A stretch of 45,208 nt of DNA from Elusimicrobia bacterium GWA2_51_34. GTDB lineage: Bacteria; Elusimicrobiota; Elusimicrobia; Elusimicrobiales; UBA9959. Location: assembly GCA_001799565.1 (NCBI GenBank), contig MGTS01000041.1, positions 17,211 through 62,418 of the forward strand, given 5' to 3'. A model generated the notes under the pieces. It was not told the DNA's origin. It searched no databases and worked only from the letters and a program-made list of their open reading frames with translations. Both the position numbers and the translations under genes were made by a program. The first letter of the stretch is position 1. Each line of letters opens with the position of its first letter. Below, in pieces: positions 33,210-42,208 of the stretch.

Positions 33210-33593
33210 CTATTTTTTCTTGTCAAGCAGATATTTTATCTCGGTCCAAAGCTCTTCAATACTGACGGGCTTCGGGAAAAAAGCCTCCGCGCCGGCAAGC
33301 ATAGCCTCAGAACGGTCCGCCGGTTCTGTATATTTAGCGGAAATAAAGATCACTGGGGTTTTTTTAAGCTTTGGAGAATCCTTTAACACGCGCAGGAACT
33401 CAACGCCATGAATGTCGGGCAGCTGCACATCAAGTATGATAATTGACGGCACGAACTTGGAAAGGGCGTCCAGCGCCTCGCGGGCCGACCTCGCCACTGA
33501 AATTTCAGCCCCTGGTTCTTTAAGCTTCATGCCGTCTTTAAGGGTATCTATGAAATTTTCATCGTCGTCAATTATTAATACGCTGATCTTCAT
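33210..33593 (-). CDS. Single-domain response regulator (orphan receiver)
   Basis: 127 residues, receiver domain only. Acidic pocket Asp9/10/11 (IIDDDEN), phospho-acceptor Asp55 (IIILDVQLPD), switch Ser84 (FISAK) and Lys107 (FFPKPV) are all present, so phosphotransfer should work. With no output domain it must act by protein contact, as CheY- or Spo0F-like proteins do. Neither histidine kinase in the window is adjacent, yet both lack a regulator, so pairing with one of them is possible but untested. GGAGG lies 6 nt ahead of the ATG. Confidence 0.9.
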   Translation of the reverse strand: MKISVLIIDDDENFIDTLKDGMKLKEPGAEISVARSAREALDALSKFVPSIIILDVQLPDIHGVEFLRVLKDSPKLKKTPVIFISAKYTEPADRSEAMLAGAEAFFPKPVSIEELWTEIKYLLDKKK

Positions 33594-33629
33594 TTTTCCT
33601 CCACAAAAACACAGCTATACGCTTTAAAC

Positions 33630-33785
33630 CATAGATAGAAAGGTTGCCATAAGCTTTAGACCGTAGGCTTTATAAGGATATTCCTTCACAGCTTAAGATA
33701 CAAGGTTTATGCGTATGGCCTCTACGGCTTATAGCCTATGGCAATAGCCGTATCTAAAACTTACGGCATATGGCTTATGGCAGTA
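33630..33785. repeat. Intergenic element N, inverted homologue of element M
   Basis: Arms of GCCATAAGCTTTAGACC / GGCTTATGGC type surround a core homologous to element M in reverse orientation (33731-33759 against 16036-16064, 27 of 29). The right end abuts the phosphoesterase stop codon at 33786. Confidence 0.8.
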
Positions 33786-34520
33786 TTAGAATCCCAAGGC
33801 CAACCGCTCCCCCAGTGCCACGGGCAGTTTAAACTCATTTATAAGCCGGCTGGTTTTTTCTATATCGTAGGATACCCTGAAAACTTCAAAAACTTTTGTC
33901 ACGGTGTCGTAAATAGCGCAGGAGGCCCTGGGGTCGTTGTCCCTTGGCTGACCTACCGAGCCAGGATTGAACATAAAGCGTCCGGCGCCGACTGTCATGC
34001 GCCTCATGGGACCCAGAAAATCGCTCTCAGGAAGTCCGGCGGCGTTCTGCCTGAAATAAGCCGGCATGTGGGTATGGCCCATAAAACAGGGCGACACTTC
34101 CCATAACTTAAGGTTATCAAGGAACTGGTTCTCTCCCAGCAGATATTCGGTCATCGGTTTTCTGGGTGAGCCGTGCACCACGGTAAAATCAGGCGGTTCC
34201 AGTTTTTCAGGCAGAGCGGAGAGAAAAGCGAGCGACGCGCCGGATAAATTTTTGCGGGTGAACTCTATGGCCGCGCACGCGTTGGGGTTAAACCACTTCA
34301 TGTCCATGCGGCCCGTAACGGCCGCGTCATGGTTGCCCGTCACGGCGCGGAAATCTTTAAGCGCCATAAGCGCTTGAACGCATTCCTGCGGCTGGGGGCC
34401 ATAGCCCACCAGATCCCCGCAGCAGATGAAATGCTCCACCTTGTTTTTTTCGTAAAAGCCAAGCACCAGCCTGAGGGCTTCAAAATTAGCGTGCACATCG
34501 GAAAAAACGCCGTAGATCAT
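33786..34520 (-). CDS. Calcineurin-like metallophosphoesterase
   Basis: 244 residues. The full two-metal motif set is visible: FSDVHAN (Asp8, His10), CCGDLVGYGP, TGNHD, VVHGSPR and MGHTHMP. The closest broad group is the YfcE/MJ0936-like phosphodiesterase family; the substrate is unknown. The ATG at 34520 is preceded by AATCTCTTCCT without a Shine-Dalgarno sequence. It lies between smc and the receiver gene, with an element on each side. Confidence 0.85.
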   Translation of the reverse strand: MIYGVFSDVHANFEALRLVLGFYEKNKVEHFICCGDLVGYGPQPQECVQALMALKDFRAVTGNHDAAVTGRMDMKWFNPNACAAIEFTRKNLSGASLAFLSALPEKLEPPDFTVVHGSPRKPMTEYLLGENQFLDNLKLWEVSPCFMGHTHMPAYFRQNAAGLPESDFLGPMRRMTVGAGRFMFNPGSVGQPRDNDPRASCAIYDTVTKVFEVFRVSYDIEKTSRLINEFKLPVALGERLALGF

Positions 34521-34633
34521 AGGAAGAGATTACAACGATTAAAGATAGATTACAGCGATACAACGGAGAATACGACGATAGAAGAGAGATTGCAACTGTT
34601 TTTCCTATTGAGTAGTATCGCTGTAATCTCTCC
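34521..34633. repeat. Intergenic element R (unit GATTACAGCGATACAAC)
   Basis: AGATTACAGCGATAC (34547-34561) is perfectly complementary to 34615-34629. Further degenerate copies (GAGATTACAACGATT, GAATACGACGATAG) precede it. The right arm ends 4 bp before the smc stop codon. Confidence 0.75.
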
Positions 34634-37600
34634 TTAGGCTTTCACCGGTTCGGGCTTCTCGGACAGCGCCGCGGCCTTTTTAAGGTCCACTGAAATAACC
34701 TTGGATACGCCGGGCTCTTCCATAGTGACGCCGTAAAGAATGTCGGCCGCTTCCATGGAGCGCTTACTGTGGGTGATAACTATAAACTGTGTGGTGGCGG
34801 AAAACTCCCGTATAAGGCGCACAAAGCGCTCAACGTTGGCCTCATCAAGCGGAGCGTCGGCTTCATCCAGCACGCAGAAAGGCGAAGGGTTCACCTTAAA
34901 GAAACTGAATAAAAGCGCCAGAGCGGTAAGCGCCTTTTCTCCGCCTGAAAGCTGAGAGATGTTCACAAGACGCTTACCCGGCGGATGCGCCAGTATCTCA
35001 ACGCCCGTTTCCAGCAGATTATCAGGCATGGTAAGCACAAGGTCGGCTTCGCCGCCGTTAAAAAGCAAAGCGTAAATCTGCTTGAAGTGGGTTTTGACCT
35101 TATCAAAAGTGGCCTTGAAATTCTCCCTGGTCGTTTCGTTTATTTTTGAGATAGCGGATTTTAGATCCGCCTTGGCCTTGTTCAGGTCCTCAACCTGCGA
35201 ATTTATAAAATTATAACGGGCGGTAAGGGTATCGTATTCCTCGGGGGCCGTCATATTCACCGCGCCCATATTTTCCACGCGCTTTTTAAGGAATTTAACG
35301 CGTTCCGCGTCCACTTCAACTCCGGCGGACCCGGCCGCAGCTTCTTCGGGGGTGGTGTTCCAGTCGTCTTTAAGACGCCTTACGGTTTCCTCCGCCCTGA
35401 TATTAATGGTATTCATCTCAATTTCTATCTGGTAGCGGACCTGCTCGTTCTCCGTTTTCAACCCGTTATTATCCCGCAGGTTGGCGTTTAAACGCTCGTA
35501 ATTGTTCCTTATTTCGCCAAGTTCGTCAGCCAGCTGGCGCTCCATTATTTCTTTTTCCGCCAGATCATGCATCAGTTCGGCGCGGCGCAGCTCGCATACC
35601 CTGGTTTCTTCGTTGACCGAGGCCCGGCTGGCGGAAAGATCGGCTCTGCGCTGTGAGAAGTGCGACCGTTCCTCCCCGAGTTCCTTTATCGCAGCCTCAA
35701 CGCGGGCGCACTCGGCGTGGTTGGTTTCAAGATTCCGGTTATAATTGTCAAGATTCGCTTTTTTCGCTCCCAATTCTTCGTTCAGGCGGGCCCGCGCGGA
35801 ATTCAAGGCGTTCTTCTTTTCCTCCAGGGCGGCGGCTTCGGCTGTTTTGGCTTCGCTTGCCTTTTTGGCGGCGGCGATCTTTTCAGTTAGAAGCCCCAGC
35901 TGCTCCTGCGCGCTTTTAAGCGCGTCGGCGGTTTTGGTAATTTCAGCCGCGGTAAAATCAAGATTCTGCGCTTTTAAGCGCATTTCATTTTCGGCGCCAA
36001 GAGCCTCAGCCTCGGCGCGATGAAAATCTATGTTAAGGGAGTTTATTTTTTCCCCGCAGGCGGAAAGCGCCGTTTCATTGCCCGAAATAGCGGCGGCCAG
36101 CGCCGTTTTCTCCGCTTCAAGGCGCGAAGATTCTTCTTCAAGCGCCTTTATCTTTTCTTTAAGTTCTCCTTCCTCTTCCCAGTAGGGTTCGTTTGAAACC
36201 ACGGTCTGCGCCCCGCCGGTAATCCAGAACGGGCCCATAACCGAGCCGTCCATGGAGTGCACGCCCGCAAGCAAATTGGAAACCAAAGGCCGGCAAGCCG
36301 GCTCGCAGGAAATTTTTTCAAGCAGATTGCGGGCGTTAGGCACATCCCATGACGTAACGGAGGCGCCCGTGTCCCGCACGCGCTCAAGGATCAGGAACCG
36401 GCAGCGGCCCTTCCCTATATGTTTCAGGTAGTCTATGGCTTCCTGGGCGCTTGCCGCCGTTTCGCAGACCACCGAATCAAGAAAACGGCCCAGCGCGTCC
36501 TCAACGGAAAGCTTGTCCTCTTTTTTCACGCTCACCAGATGCCGGAGCGTTCCGCGAACGCCGGCCACTCCGGAATTAAGCACGCTGTTTATTCCCACCC
36601 AGTATGAATCTTTTTCGCCCTGTGCGAGTATCGCCTCAAGGCGGGACTGGTTCCAGGCCTTTTCTTCGCGCCCCTGGGCAAGCCTGTTCTCAATCTCGGA
36701 CAGGCGCAGAGAGCTGGAGTCCCTTTCTTTTTCAAGCGCGGACTTAGCCGTAGTTTCAATGGACAGGGAGGCGAGCGCGGAATTCATTTTTTCTTTCAAG
36801 CCGCCCACGCGGGCCGAAATCTGCGCTTTCAAAGCATCCAGATCCGCCAGGTCTTTATTGAGGCCGGAGAGATTCTCTTTATAATGGCCGATGTCCGACT
36901 CGGCGGCGGAAGAAGAATTTGAAAGCGACATTTCAGCCTGATAGGAGGCGGAAAGGGCGCCGGACAGGTTTTCAGCGGCCTCGTCAAGCGTACGGGCCTC
37001 CCCGTCAAGTTTTGAAAGCGAGGCGGCCGCGCCGTCGTATTCCGCCTTAACGGACGAAAATCCCTGCGTGCCGCGTTCAAGCGCCGCCTTTAACTCTTCC
37101 AGGCGGGGTTCCGCTTTGGAAAGGCTTTCAGCGTTGCGTTTTTCCGAAAGATTAAGCGAGTCGCTCTGGCGGTTTATTTCCTCAAGAAGACGGCCGTTGC
37201 CGACTATTTTTCCCTCGGAGTTGTTTTTTTCAAATTTAACGGCGGCGACGGCCTCTTTCAGCGCCCTTTCATCTTCGGTTTTGGCGGCAAGGGTTAAGTT
37301 AAGCGCCGCTATTTCTCCCTCAAGAGCCGTTACGGCGGCGGCTATTTCGCCAAGTTCTTTATTAACCGGTTCAAGCCTGGCCCTCGCGGCATCCAGCCCC
37401 CCCTTGTGGGCGGCGAATTCTTTTACCAGAAAAGCTATTTCCGCGGATGCCAGCTCTTCCTGGTATTTCTTCTGAAGGCGGGCTTTTTTCGCCTCGTTAT
37501 CCAGTTTCTTTATCTGCTCGCCTATAAGCACCATTGAATCCGCCAGCCGCGCCATATCCTGATCCACTTTTTCAAGCTTGCGCAGCGCCTCTTCACGCTT

Positions 37601-38116
37601 GGCTTTGTACTTGGAAACGCCCGCGGCCTCTTCAAACAGTTCACGCCGCTCCTCGGAGGTGGACGACAGCACATATTCCACCTCGCCCTGGTCTATAATG
37701 GCGTAGCCGTCGGTGCCCACGCCGGTATCCATGAACATTTCGCGGATATCCCTGAGGCGGCATTGCACTTTGTTTATGAAGTATTCGGATTCTTCAGAAC
37801 GGTAAATTTTGCGGGTGACTGTAACCTCGCTGAAATCAAGTGGGAGTTTGCGGGATTCGTTGTCAAAGGTCATGGACACTTCGGCCATGTTAAGCGGCTG
37901 GCGCTTGACGGTGCCCGCAAAAATGACATCCATCATGGACGGCATCCGAAGCGACTTCCACGACATTTCGCCTATGCACCACTTTACGGAATCAACCACA
38001 TTGGACTTTCCGCAGCCGTTCGGGCCTACTATGCAGGTGGTGCCGGGTTTCAACTGCACCTTAACTTTGTTCGCGAAAGACTTAAATCCGCTTATTTCCA
38101 CGCTTTTGAGATACAT
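34634..38116 (-). CDS. smc: Chromosome segregation protein SMC
   Basis: 1160 residues, typical length. The N-terminal ATPase half has Walker A GPNGCGKSNVVDS (31-38 core), the SMC-specific IIDQGEVEYVLSS and ELFEEAAGVSKYKAKREEA. A long coiled coil (about 170-500) leads to the hinge (about 510-660, GVRGTLRHLVSVKKEDKLSV), a returning coil (about 670-990), then the C-terminal half with signature LSGGEKALTALALLFSFF and Walker B VLDEADAPLDEAN. The dimer compacts and segregates the chromosome with ScpA/ScpB, which are not in this window. AAGGGG lies about 8 nt ahead of the ATG. First gene of the leftward chain smc, phosphoesterase, receiver, trxA, polA. Confidence 0.97.
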   Translation of the reverse strand: MYLKSVEISGFKSFANKVKVQLKPGTTCIVGPNGCGKSNVVDSVKWCIGEMSWKSLRMPSMMDVIFAGTVKRQPLNMAEVSMTFDNESRKLPLDFSEVTVTRKIYRSEESEYFINKVQCRLRDIREMFMDTGVGTDGYAIIDQGEVEYVLSSTSEERRELFEEAAGVSKYKAKREEALRKLEKVDQDMARLADSMVLIGEQIKKLDNEAKKARLQKKYQEELASAEIAFLVKEFAAHKGGLDAARARLEPVNKELGEIAAAVTALEGEIAALNLTLAAKTEDERALKEAVAAVKFEKNNSEGKIVGNGRLLEEINRQSDSLNLSEKRNAESLSKAEPRLEELKAALERGTQGFSSVKAEYDGAAASLSKLDGEARTLDEAAENLSGALSASYQAEMSLSNSSSAAESDIGHYKENLSGLNKDLADLDALKAQISARVGGLKEKMNSALASLSIETTAKSALEKERDSSSLRLSEIENRLAQGREEKAWNQSRLEAILAQGEKDSYWVGINSVLNSGVAGVRGTLRHLVSVKKEDKLSVEDALGRFLDSVVCETAASAQEAIDYLKHIGKGRCRFLILERVRDTGASVTSWDVPNARNLLEKISCEPACRPLVSNLLAGVHSMDGSVMGPFWITGGAQTVVSNEPYWEEEGELKEKIKALEEESSRLEAEKTALAAAISGNETALSACGEKINSLNIDFHRAEAEALGAENEMRLKAQNLDFTAAEITKTADALKSAQEQLGLLTEKIAAAKKASEAKTAEAAALEEKKNALNSARARLNEELGAKKANLDNYNRNLETNHAECARVEAAIKELGEERSHFSQRRADLSASRASVNEETRVCELRRAELMHDLAEKEIMERQLADELGEIRNNYERLNANLRDNNGLKTENEQVRYQIEIEMNTINIRAEETVRRLKDDWNTTPEEAAAGSAGVEVDAERVKFLKKRVENMGAVNMTAPEEYDTLTARYNFINSQVEDLNKAKADLKSAISKINETTRENFKATFDKVKTHFKQIYALLFNGGEADLVLTMPDNLLETGVEILAHPPGKRLVNISQLSGGEKALTALALLFSFFKVNPSPFCVLDEADAPLDEANVERFVRLIREFSATTQFIVITHSKRSMEAADILYGVTMEEPGVSKVISVDLKKAAALSEKPEPVKA

Positions 38117-38137
38117 TTAAGAACCCCTTCAACTGGT

Positions 38138-38366
38138 AAATAGATAGTAAGAGAGCAAATAGTGAATAGTAAACAGCCGGCAAAAAATACCGCGCCCCGG
38201 CATTTTAAAAGCCGGCGGTGAAAGCAGCGATAATTATATAAATAATAGGCGGCGAATAGCGAATAGTAGTCACAGGGACGCCATAGGCCATACGCAGGAC
38301 AAAAAAGAGCCCGGGAGTTTATCCCGGGCTCTTTTTGTTTACGGCTTATGGCTTAAAGCCTATGGC
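38138..38366. repeat. Composite intergenic element T
   Basis: Two repeat types are nested. One is AATAGTGAATAGTAAA (38158-38173) and GGCGAATAGCGAATAGTAG (38251-38269). The other is the GGCCATA/GGCTTATGGC family (38281-38292 and 38342-38366), which brackets the terminator at 38302-38340. A GCCGGC-rich stem (CCGGCATTTTAAAAGCCGG) lies near 38198-38216. No gene. Confidence 0.65.
38302..38340. terminator. Strong bidirectional intrinsic terminator
   Basis: A perfect 15-bp stem (38302-38316 with 38322-38336, AAAAAGAGCCCGGGA and its complement) with a 5-nt loop, followed by TTTTTGTTT on the plus strand and a matching T-run on the minus strand. It would separate the outer-membrane protein operon from smc. 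It lies inside element T. Confidence 0.9.
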
Positions 38367-38367
38367 A

Positions 38368-38390
38368 CTAAAAAGCCGCAGGCTTTTTAG
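38368..38390 (-). terminator. Perfect 10-bp hairpin with 3-nt loop across a stop codon
   Basis: CTAAAAAGCC (38368-38377), loop GCA, GGCTTTTTAG (38381-38390). The stop codon of the beta-barrel gene (38387-38389) is inside the stem. It adjoins the GGCTTATGGC arm of element T. Confidence 0.6.
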
Positions 38391-39592
38391 TAAGACAGTT
38401 GATACGCAATGCCTATGGTATTGCCGGTATAGTTTCCGGGCATATACTTTTCAAATTTATTGTTTGAAGAAGCCACTGTAAGCGCGTAATACAGCCGCAC
38501 CATGGCGGTATCGTTTATGCGCTTGCGAATGCTGCCGGTAAGCGTGGTCATAAGGTTCTTCTGCAGACCGTCCACATAATCATTGTTTTCGTCACGGCGA
38601 TTACGGTCGGTGTACTTGCGGCTGGTCATATTCAAGGCGCCGCCTAAAGCCCACTTGCTGGTAATATTCAGGTCCACCGGCACACTGAGGGTCAGTTCGT
38701 TGTAGTCATAGTTCTTACTCACAAAGGTCGCGCTGGCTGAGTCATTAAGGGACTTATAGCGCATAAAGTTCTGGTTGGAGCGATGCATGGTGTAGGACGC
38801 CATGGGATATAGTTCAAAAATCCACAGCGCGTGATGGAAACCGGCGTCTACCGCGGTGGTTGTGTCCTTTTGCTTGGTGGTGCCATATACACCGGTGTTC
38901 TCTACCACCTTCTGGTTGTCAAAGTTCTGCAGCGTATAGGTTATGCCGCCAAACCACTTACCCCAGATGGGGCGCAGACTTACCTGCTTTATGCCCTGGT
39001 CCTGAAGACCGCCGTTGGCATTAGCCGTGTTGGACGGATCCTGGAACTCGCGCAACAGGTCGGTATAGTTGGGGAACTTAACAGCCTTGGACAGGTAGGT
39101 CAGTGAAACCACGCCGTTTTTCTCAAAATCAAAGATATAGTCGGCAGCCAGCTGAAAACCAAGGGCGGACATATTGTAAAGGCCGTTCTTCCAGGCCTCG
39201 TTGGCGCCGGAGCGGGAATAGTCGCTAGATAATGAAACGCCCGGCCGCACACGGAATTTCTCGTTTATATTGCGGCGGTATTCAAAATTAAATGCATGGG
39301 TCATGGACCGGTCCGTGAACTGCTTTGAGTCCTGCGGCGCGAAGCCCTGGCCCGCGTAATTAAAGTTATAGAGTCCGAAGATGTGGTCCTTCTCCGTAAC
39401 CTTGGCAAGCAATCCCACCTGTGTGTTTATGTTGCCGCCGCTGAAGATATTGCCAACGCTGGGCATATAAGCCGCTTCGTTGAGCGTCATATCAAAAAAC
39501 GGCGTGAATATTTTTGAATCTTCCGCCACCGCTGCGCAAAGCCGCCCGCCCATAACCGCCGCTATAACCGCGCTTAAAATTATTCTTTTCAT
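38387..39592 (-). CDS. Putative beta-barrel outer-membrane protein
   Basis: About 401 residues from ATG 39592; further in-frame starts lie just upstream (39595 ATG, 39610 TTG), with AGAGG giving best spacing to 39592. A signal peptide (MKRIILSAVIAAVMGGRLCAA) precedes a chain of alternating polar and hydrophobic stretches rich in Tyr, Asn, Ser and Thr, with almost no Cys and no long hydrophobic helix. It ends in GIAYQLSY with a terminal aromatic residue, the usual signal for the BAM machinery. I do not recognise a family. Last gene of a unit with the FecR-domain protein and another exported protein. Confidence 0.65.
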   Translation of the reverse strand: MKRIILSAVIAAVMGGRLCAAVAEDSKIFTPFFDMTLNEAAYMPSVGNIFSGGNINTQVGLLAKVTEKDHIFGLYNFNYAGQGFAPQDSKQFTDRSMTHAFNFEYRRNINEKFRVRPGVSLSSDYSRSGANEAWKNGLYNMSALGFQLAADYIFDFEKNGVVSLTYLSKAVKFPNYTDLLREFQDPSNTANANGGLQDQGIKQVSLRPIWGKWFGGITYTLQNFDNQKVVENTGVYGTTKQKDTTTAVDAGFHHALWIFELYPMASYTMHRSNQNFMRYKSLNDSASATFVSKNYDYNELTLSVPVDLNITSKWALGGALNMTSRKYTDRNRRDENNDYVDGLQKNLMTTLTGSIRKRINDTAMVRLYYALTVASSNNKFEKYMPGNYTGNTIGIAYQLSY

Positions 39593-39595
39593 CAT

Positions 39596-39657
39596 TTTCC
39601 TCTTTATCAAATCTTTATTCCGCCACTATTCGCTATTTTCTATTCGCTATTCGCTGT
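39596..39657. repeat. Tandem arm of CTATTCGC units between two outer-membrane genes
   Basis: 39617-39655 reads as CGCCACTATTCGCTATTTTC then TATTCGCTATTCGCT. It is the inverted counterpart of GGCGAATAGCGAATAGTAG at 38251-38269, so the two arms bracket the whole beta-barrel gene. Confidence 0.6.
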
Positions 39658-39659
39658 CT

Positions 39660-40412
39660 TTAGAAATTAAGATGGAAATTCCACACGGGGTGCACTACCA
39701 GCACGCCTTCGGGGAAGATATTGAGCCCCAGTTCAAAATACTTCCCGTACCAGCTTACTTTGCTGGAGAATGTCTGGGTTTTAATGCCGTAGTTAAGCTG
39801 CATACTCCAAAGCTTGTTCACTCCCTTGGGCGTTTCAATACCGGCTATAATGAAGTCGTCTTTAAAACCGGTATCAAAACTGTTAAGGTCGGTACCCATA
39901 AACTGCGGCAGTTTGCCATCTTCATCGGGTTTGAAAGCCAGTTTGGCCGCCATCACCGAATGTTTATAACCCCAGAAAGTGCGCACCTTGGGGCTTACGG
40001 AAGCGCTTATTATGCCGCCCATATAATAGCCGCCGAACTTGGCGCTGTCTATGGTTTTGGAATCCTTGGTGGCCATCTTTGCGGCCAGCATGTCCCAGTA
40101 ACCGCCTATCAGGTCCACCTGCGGCACTCCGGGGGCTATGCGGCCCTCGCCATGCAGGCGCACCTTGCCGGACACATTGGCGTAGGTAAGCGGTATGGCC
40201 GTGGGAAACAGCCCCGTCTGTATGCCCCAGGTTTTACCCGGCGGCAGCGGGGTGGTGCCTTCCAGATCCTGCTGGAAGTCGTAGAAGAAACCCGCGGGGT
40301 TGGCTATTATTTCGCCCGCCATCTGCATACCTTTGGATTCCCAGTCTATGGCTGCAAAAGCGGCGCCGTTGAAGCACAATAGCGCCGTCAGGGTAAACGT
40401 TATCCTTTTCAT
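39660..40412 (-). CDS. Exported, probably outer-membrane protein of unknown function
   Basis: 250 residues from ATG 40412; a longer frame to 40448 would add 12 residues ahead of the signal peptide. The signal peptide is MKRITFTLTALLCFNGAAFA, cleaved before AIDWES. The remainder has beta-rich alternating segments (KVRTFWGYKHSVMAAKLAF, GKYFELGLNIFPEG) and ends FHLNF, an aromatic terminus as in outer-membrane barrels. No family recognised. A GAGG lies 10 nt upstream. The open frame ahead of it almost touches the FecR gene stop codon (40455), so co-transcription is very likely. Confidence 0.6.
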   Translation of the reverse strand: MKRITFTLTALLCFNGAAFAAIDWESKGMQMAGEIIANPAGFFYDFQQDLEGTTPLPPGKTWGIQTGLFPTAIPLTYANVSGKVRLHGEGRIAPGVPQVDLIGGYWDMLAAKMATKDSKTIDSAKFGGYYMGGIISASVSPKVRTFWGYKHSVMAAKLAFKPDEDGKLPQFMGTDLNSFDTGFKDDFIIAGIETPKGVNKLWSMQLNYGIKTQTFSSKVSWYGKYFELGLNIFPEGVLVVHPVWNFHLNF

Positions 40413-40454
40413 CAGGTTAAATCCTCTTTTTATTGAATGATGCGGCATGTCGCG

Positions 40455-42200
40455 CTATTTACCGATGTCTGTTATGGCTGGCAGCATGCGCTGTACAGCG
40501 GCAACCAGCAGGTCCGGGATAAAGACGATATCGATATTTTTAGTTCCGAACCTATCCCCTCCTGCGTCGTTATTAATTTGGTCGTAGGGCAATGCCCCGG
40601 CCTGCCAACTCTTTACGGAGAAAATGGCCTCTCCTGCTACATTTTTAAGCAGGGTAAACGGATCGCTGCCGGAATTGGTGATACTGTCTTTTGTTTGAAT
40701 ACTGCCGCTATTGTTTATCACGTAATTTTCCGTAGTAAACCATATTTTTTCGCCGGCACCGCCGCCAATGGCGTAAAGATTAGCGCTATAATTCCAAAGC
40801 TGGTCGCTGTTGACATCTTCCGCGTCATAGCTGTATGATGGCGTATTCTCCACGCTTTGCGCCCAGCGGACATCTCCTGCGTCGCCGCCCACCGGCTTAT
40901 TATCGATGACATACTTTAAACCGCCTGTGCCGCCATTCTTCGTCACTGCCAACCGGGAAATACGGTTAAGTCCTTCCATTGCGGTTATGCTATTAACCGA
41001 ATCATCGGTCAATACACCCGTCATTATCACGTCCTGATCGAGGCTGACCGCCACCCCGTCTGCGGCCAACATGCCGTCATTATTTACCATCTCATCATTG
41101 GCCGCGTCGTATTTATAGCCCTGTGCGATAAAGAAAATGTCGGTGGTGCCGGTCCTGTTGGCCATTATGACGCTGGCGTAAACCGGATTTACGCTGTTAC
41201 TGCTGAAGAATGACGGCCATTCATCTATACGCTGTGGCAGAGCCTTGTCAAACTTCATATTCATCTGCATCAGGTCCAGCCTATTTGTAACCACCCCGCC
41301 ATTATATCGGAAACCGTGGGCTCTGGCGGTATAGTCGGCATAGCTGGGGCGCTTTACCAGATTAAAGAACTGTATAGTGTTGTTGTCCGGGCGCATCATG
41401 CGCTGGTCAACGCGCACCAGGTTGCCGTGCACATCGCTAAGCGTGCGTCCGGCTTCCAGGTCTGACTCCTTGACAACATTAAGGAAACCCTTTACAGCTC
41501 TTTCGGAGTTGTTGGTGACCTTGGCAAATTCCTTTATCTGCGCTCTGTCGTTTTCCTTGGCCTTAAGCTCCTTCTGGCGCTCCTCGGGCTTTAATCCGGG
41601 GTTCCAGTTTTCAAGCGCGGCCCTTTCCTGTTTCGGGTCCATAAGGGTAAGCTTTCCGGGCTTGCCTTTTTCATCAAGGCTCAGGTTCCTGCCCTGCGGG
41701 ATATACAGTTCCGATGGGCCCTTTGACGGAGGGACGATAAAATTAAGTTTTACCTCTCCGTAGAGCACATTCAGCCCCATCTTGCCGCTTTCGGTGGTTT
41801 CCATTGTGAACTCGGTGCCGCGCACGGCACAGACAGCCGCGGGGGTGCGCACCTCAAATTTTTCCTTGCGCAACAGGTGAGGCACTCTTAGTTTGATGCT
41901 TCCGAACGCCAGGGCCAGACGCGAGGCCAGGGTCCGGCGCTGTTCTATTTCAAGGCTGGTGGATTCTTTAAGCCAGACCTTGGTTTTGTTCGGCATAAGC
42001 GCCACAGCCGAGCCGTCGGCGCCGGTGCGTATGGCGCCGCCTTCGGCTATTTCCATGTTTTGCGTGGCGCTCACCCACTGGCCCTCAGCGGCCTGGCGCG
42101 CCTCCACGGAACCGTTAATGGCTAAAATCCTGACTTCTTCGGCCGAAACAAGGCACGGCAACAGCAGAAAAGTAAAAAGAAACGCGGTTTTTTTCCTCAT
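40455..42200 (-). CDS. Secreted FecR-domain protein, first gene of an envelope operon
   Basis: 581 residues with a cleavable signal peptide (MRKKTAFLFTFLLLPCLVSA). The FecR domain fills about 22-160: VRILAINGSVEARQ, GGAIRTGADGSAVALM, then FGSIKLRVPH and EVRTPAAVCAVRGTEFTM, the usual FecR core. A charged helical linker (about 190-245) leads to a 330-residue C-terminal region that I do not recognise. That region is rich in Asn, Asp and Gly and looks beta-structured. Unlike FecR of iron signalling it has no cytoplasmic part and no sigma factor beside it, so a structural or surface role is more likely. A promoter is visible directly upstream and the mRNA seems leaderless. Confidence 0.8.
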   Translation of the reverse strand: MRKKTAFLFTFLLLPCLVSAEEVRILAINGSVEARQAAEGQWVSATQNMEIAEGGAIRTGADGSAVALMPNKTKVWLKESTSLEIEQRRTLASRLALAFGSIKLRVPHLLRKEKFEVRTPAAVCAVRGTEFTMETTESGKMGLNVLYGEVKLNFIVPPSKGPSELYIPQGRNLSLDEKGKPGKLTLMDPKQERAALENWNPGLKPEERQKELKAKENDRAQIKEFAKVTNNSERAVKGFLNVVKESDLEAGRTLSDVHGNLVRVDQRMMRPDNNTIQFFNLVKRPSYADYTARAHGFRYNGGVVTNRLDLMQMNMKFDKALPQRIDEWPSFFSSNSVNPVYASVIMANRTGTTDIFFIAQGYKYDAANDEMVNNDGMLAADGVAVSLDQDVIMTGVLTDDSVNSITAMEGLNRISRLAVTKNGGTGGLKYVIDNKPVGGDAGDVRWAQSVENTPSYSYDAEDVNSDQLWNYSANLYAIGGGAGEKIWFTTENYVINNSGSIQTKDSITNSGSDPFTLLKNVAGEAIFSVKSWQAGALPYDQINNDAGGDRFGTKNIDIVFIPDLLVAAVQRMLPAITDIGK

Positions 42201-42208
42201 ATGTGAAG

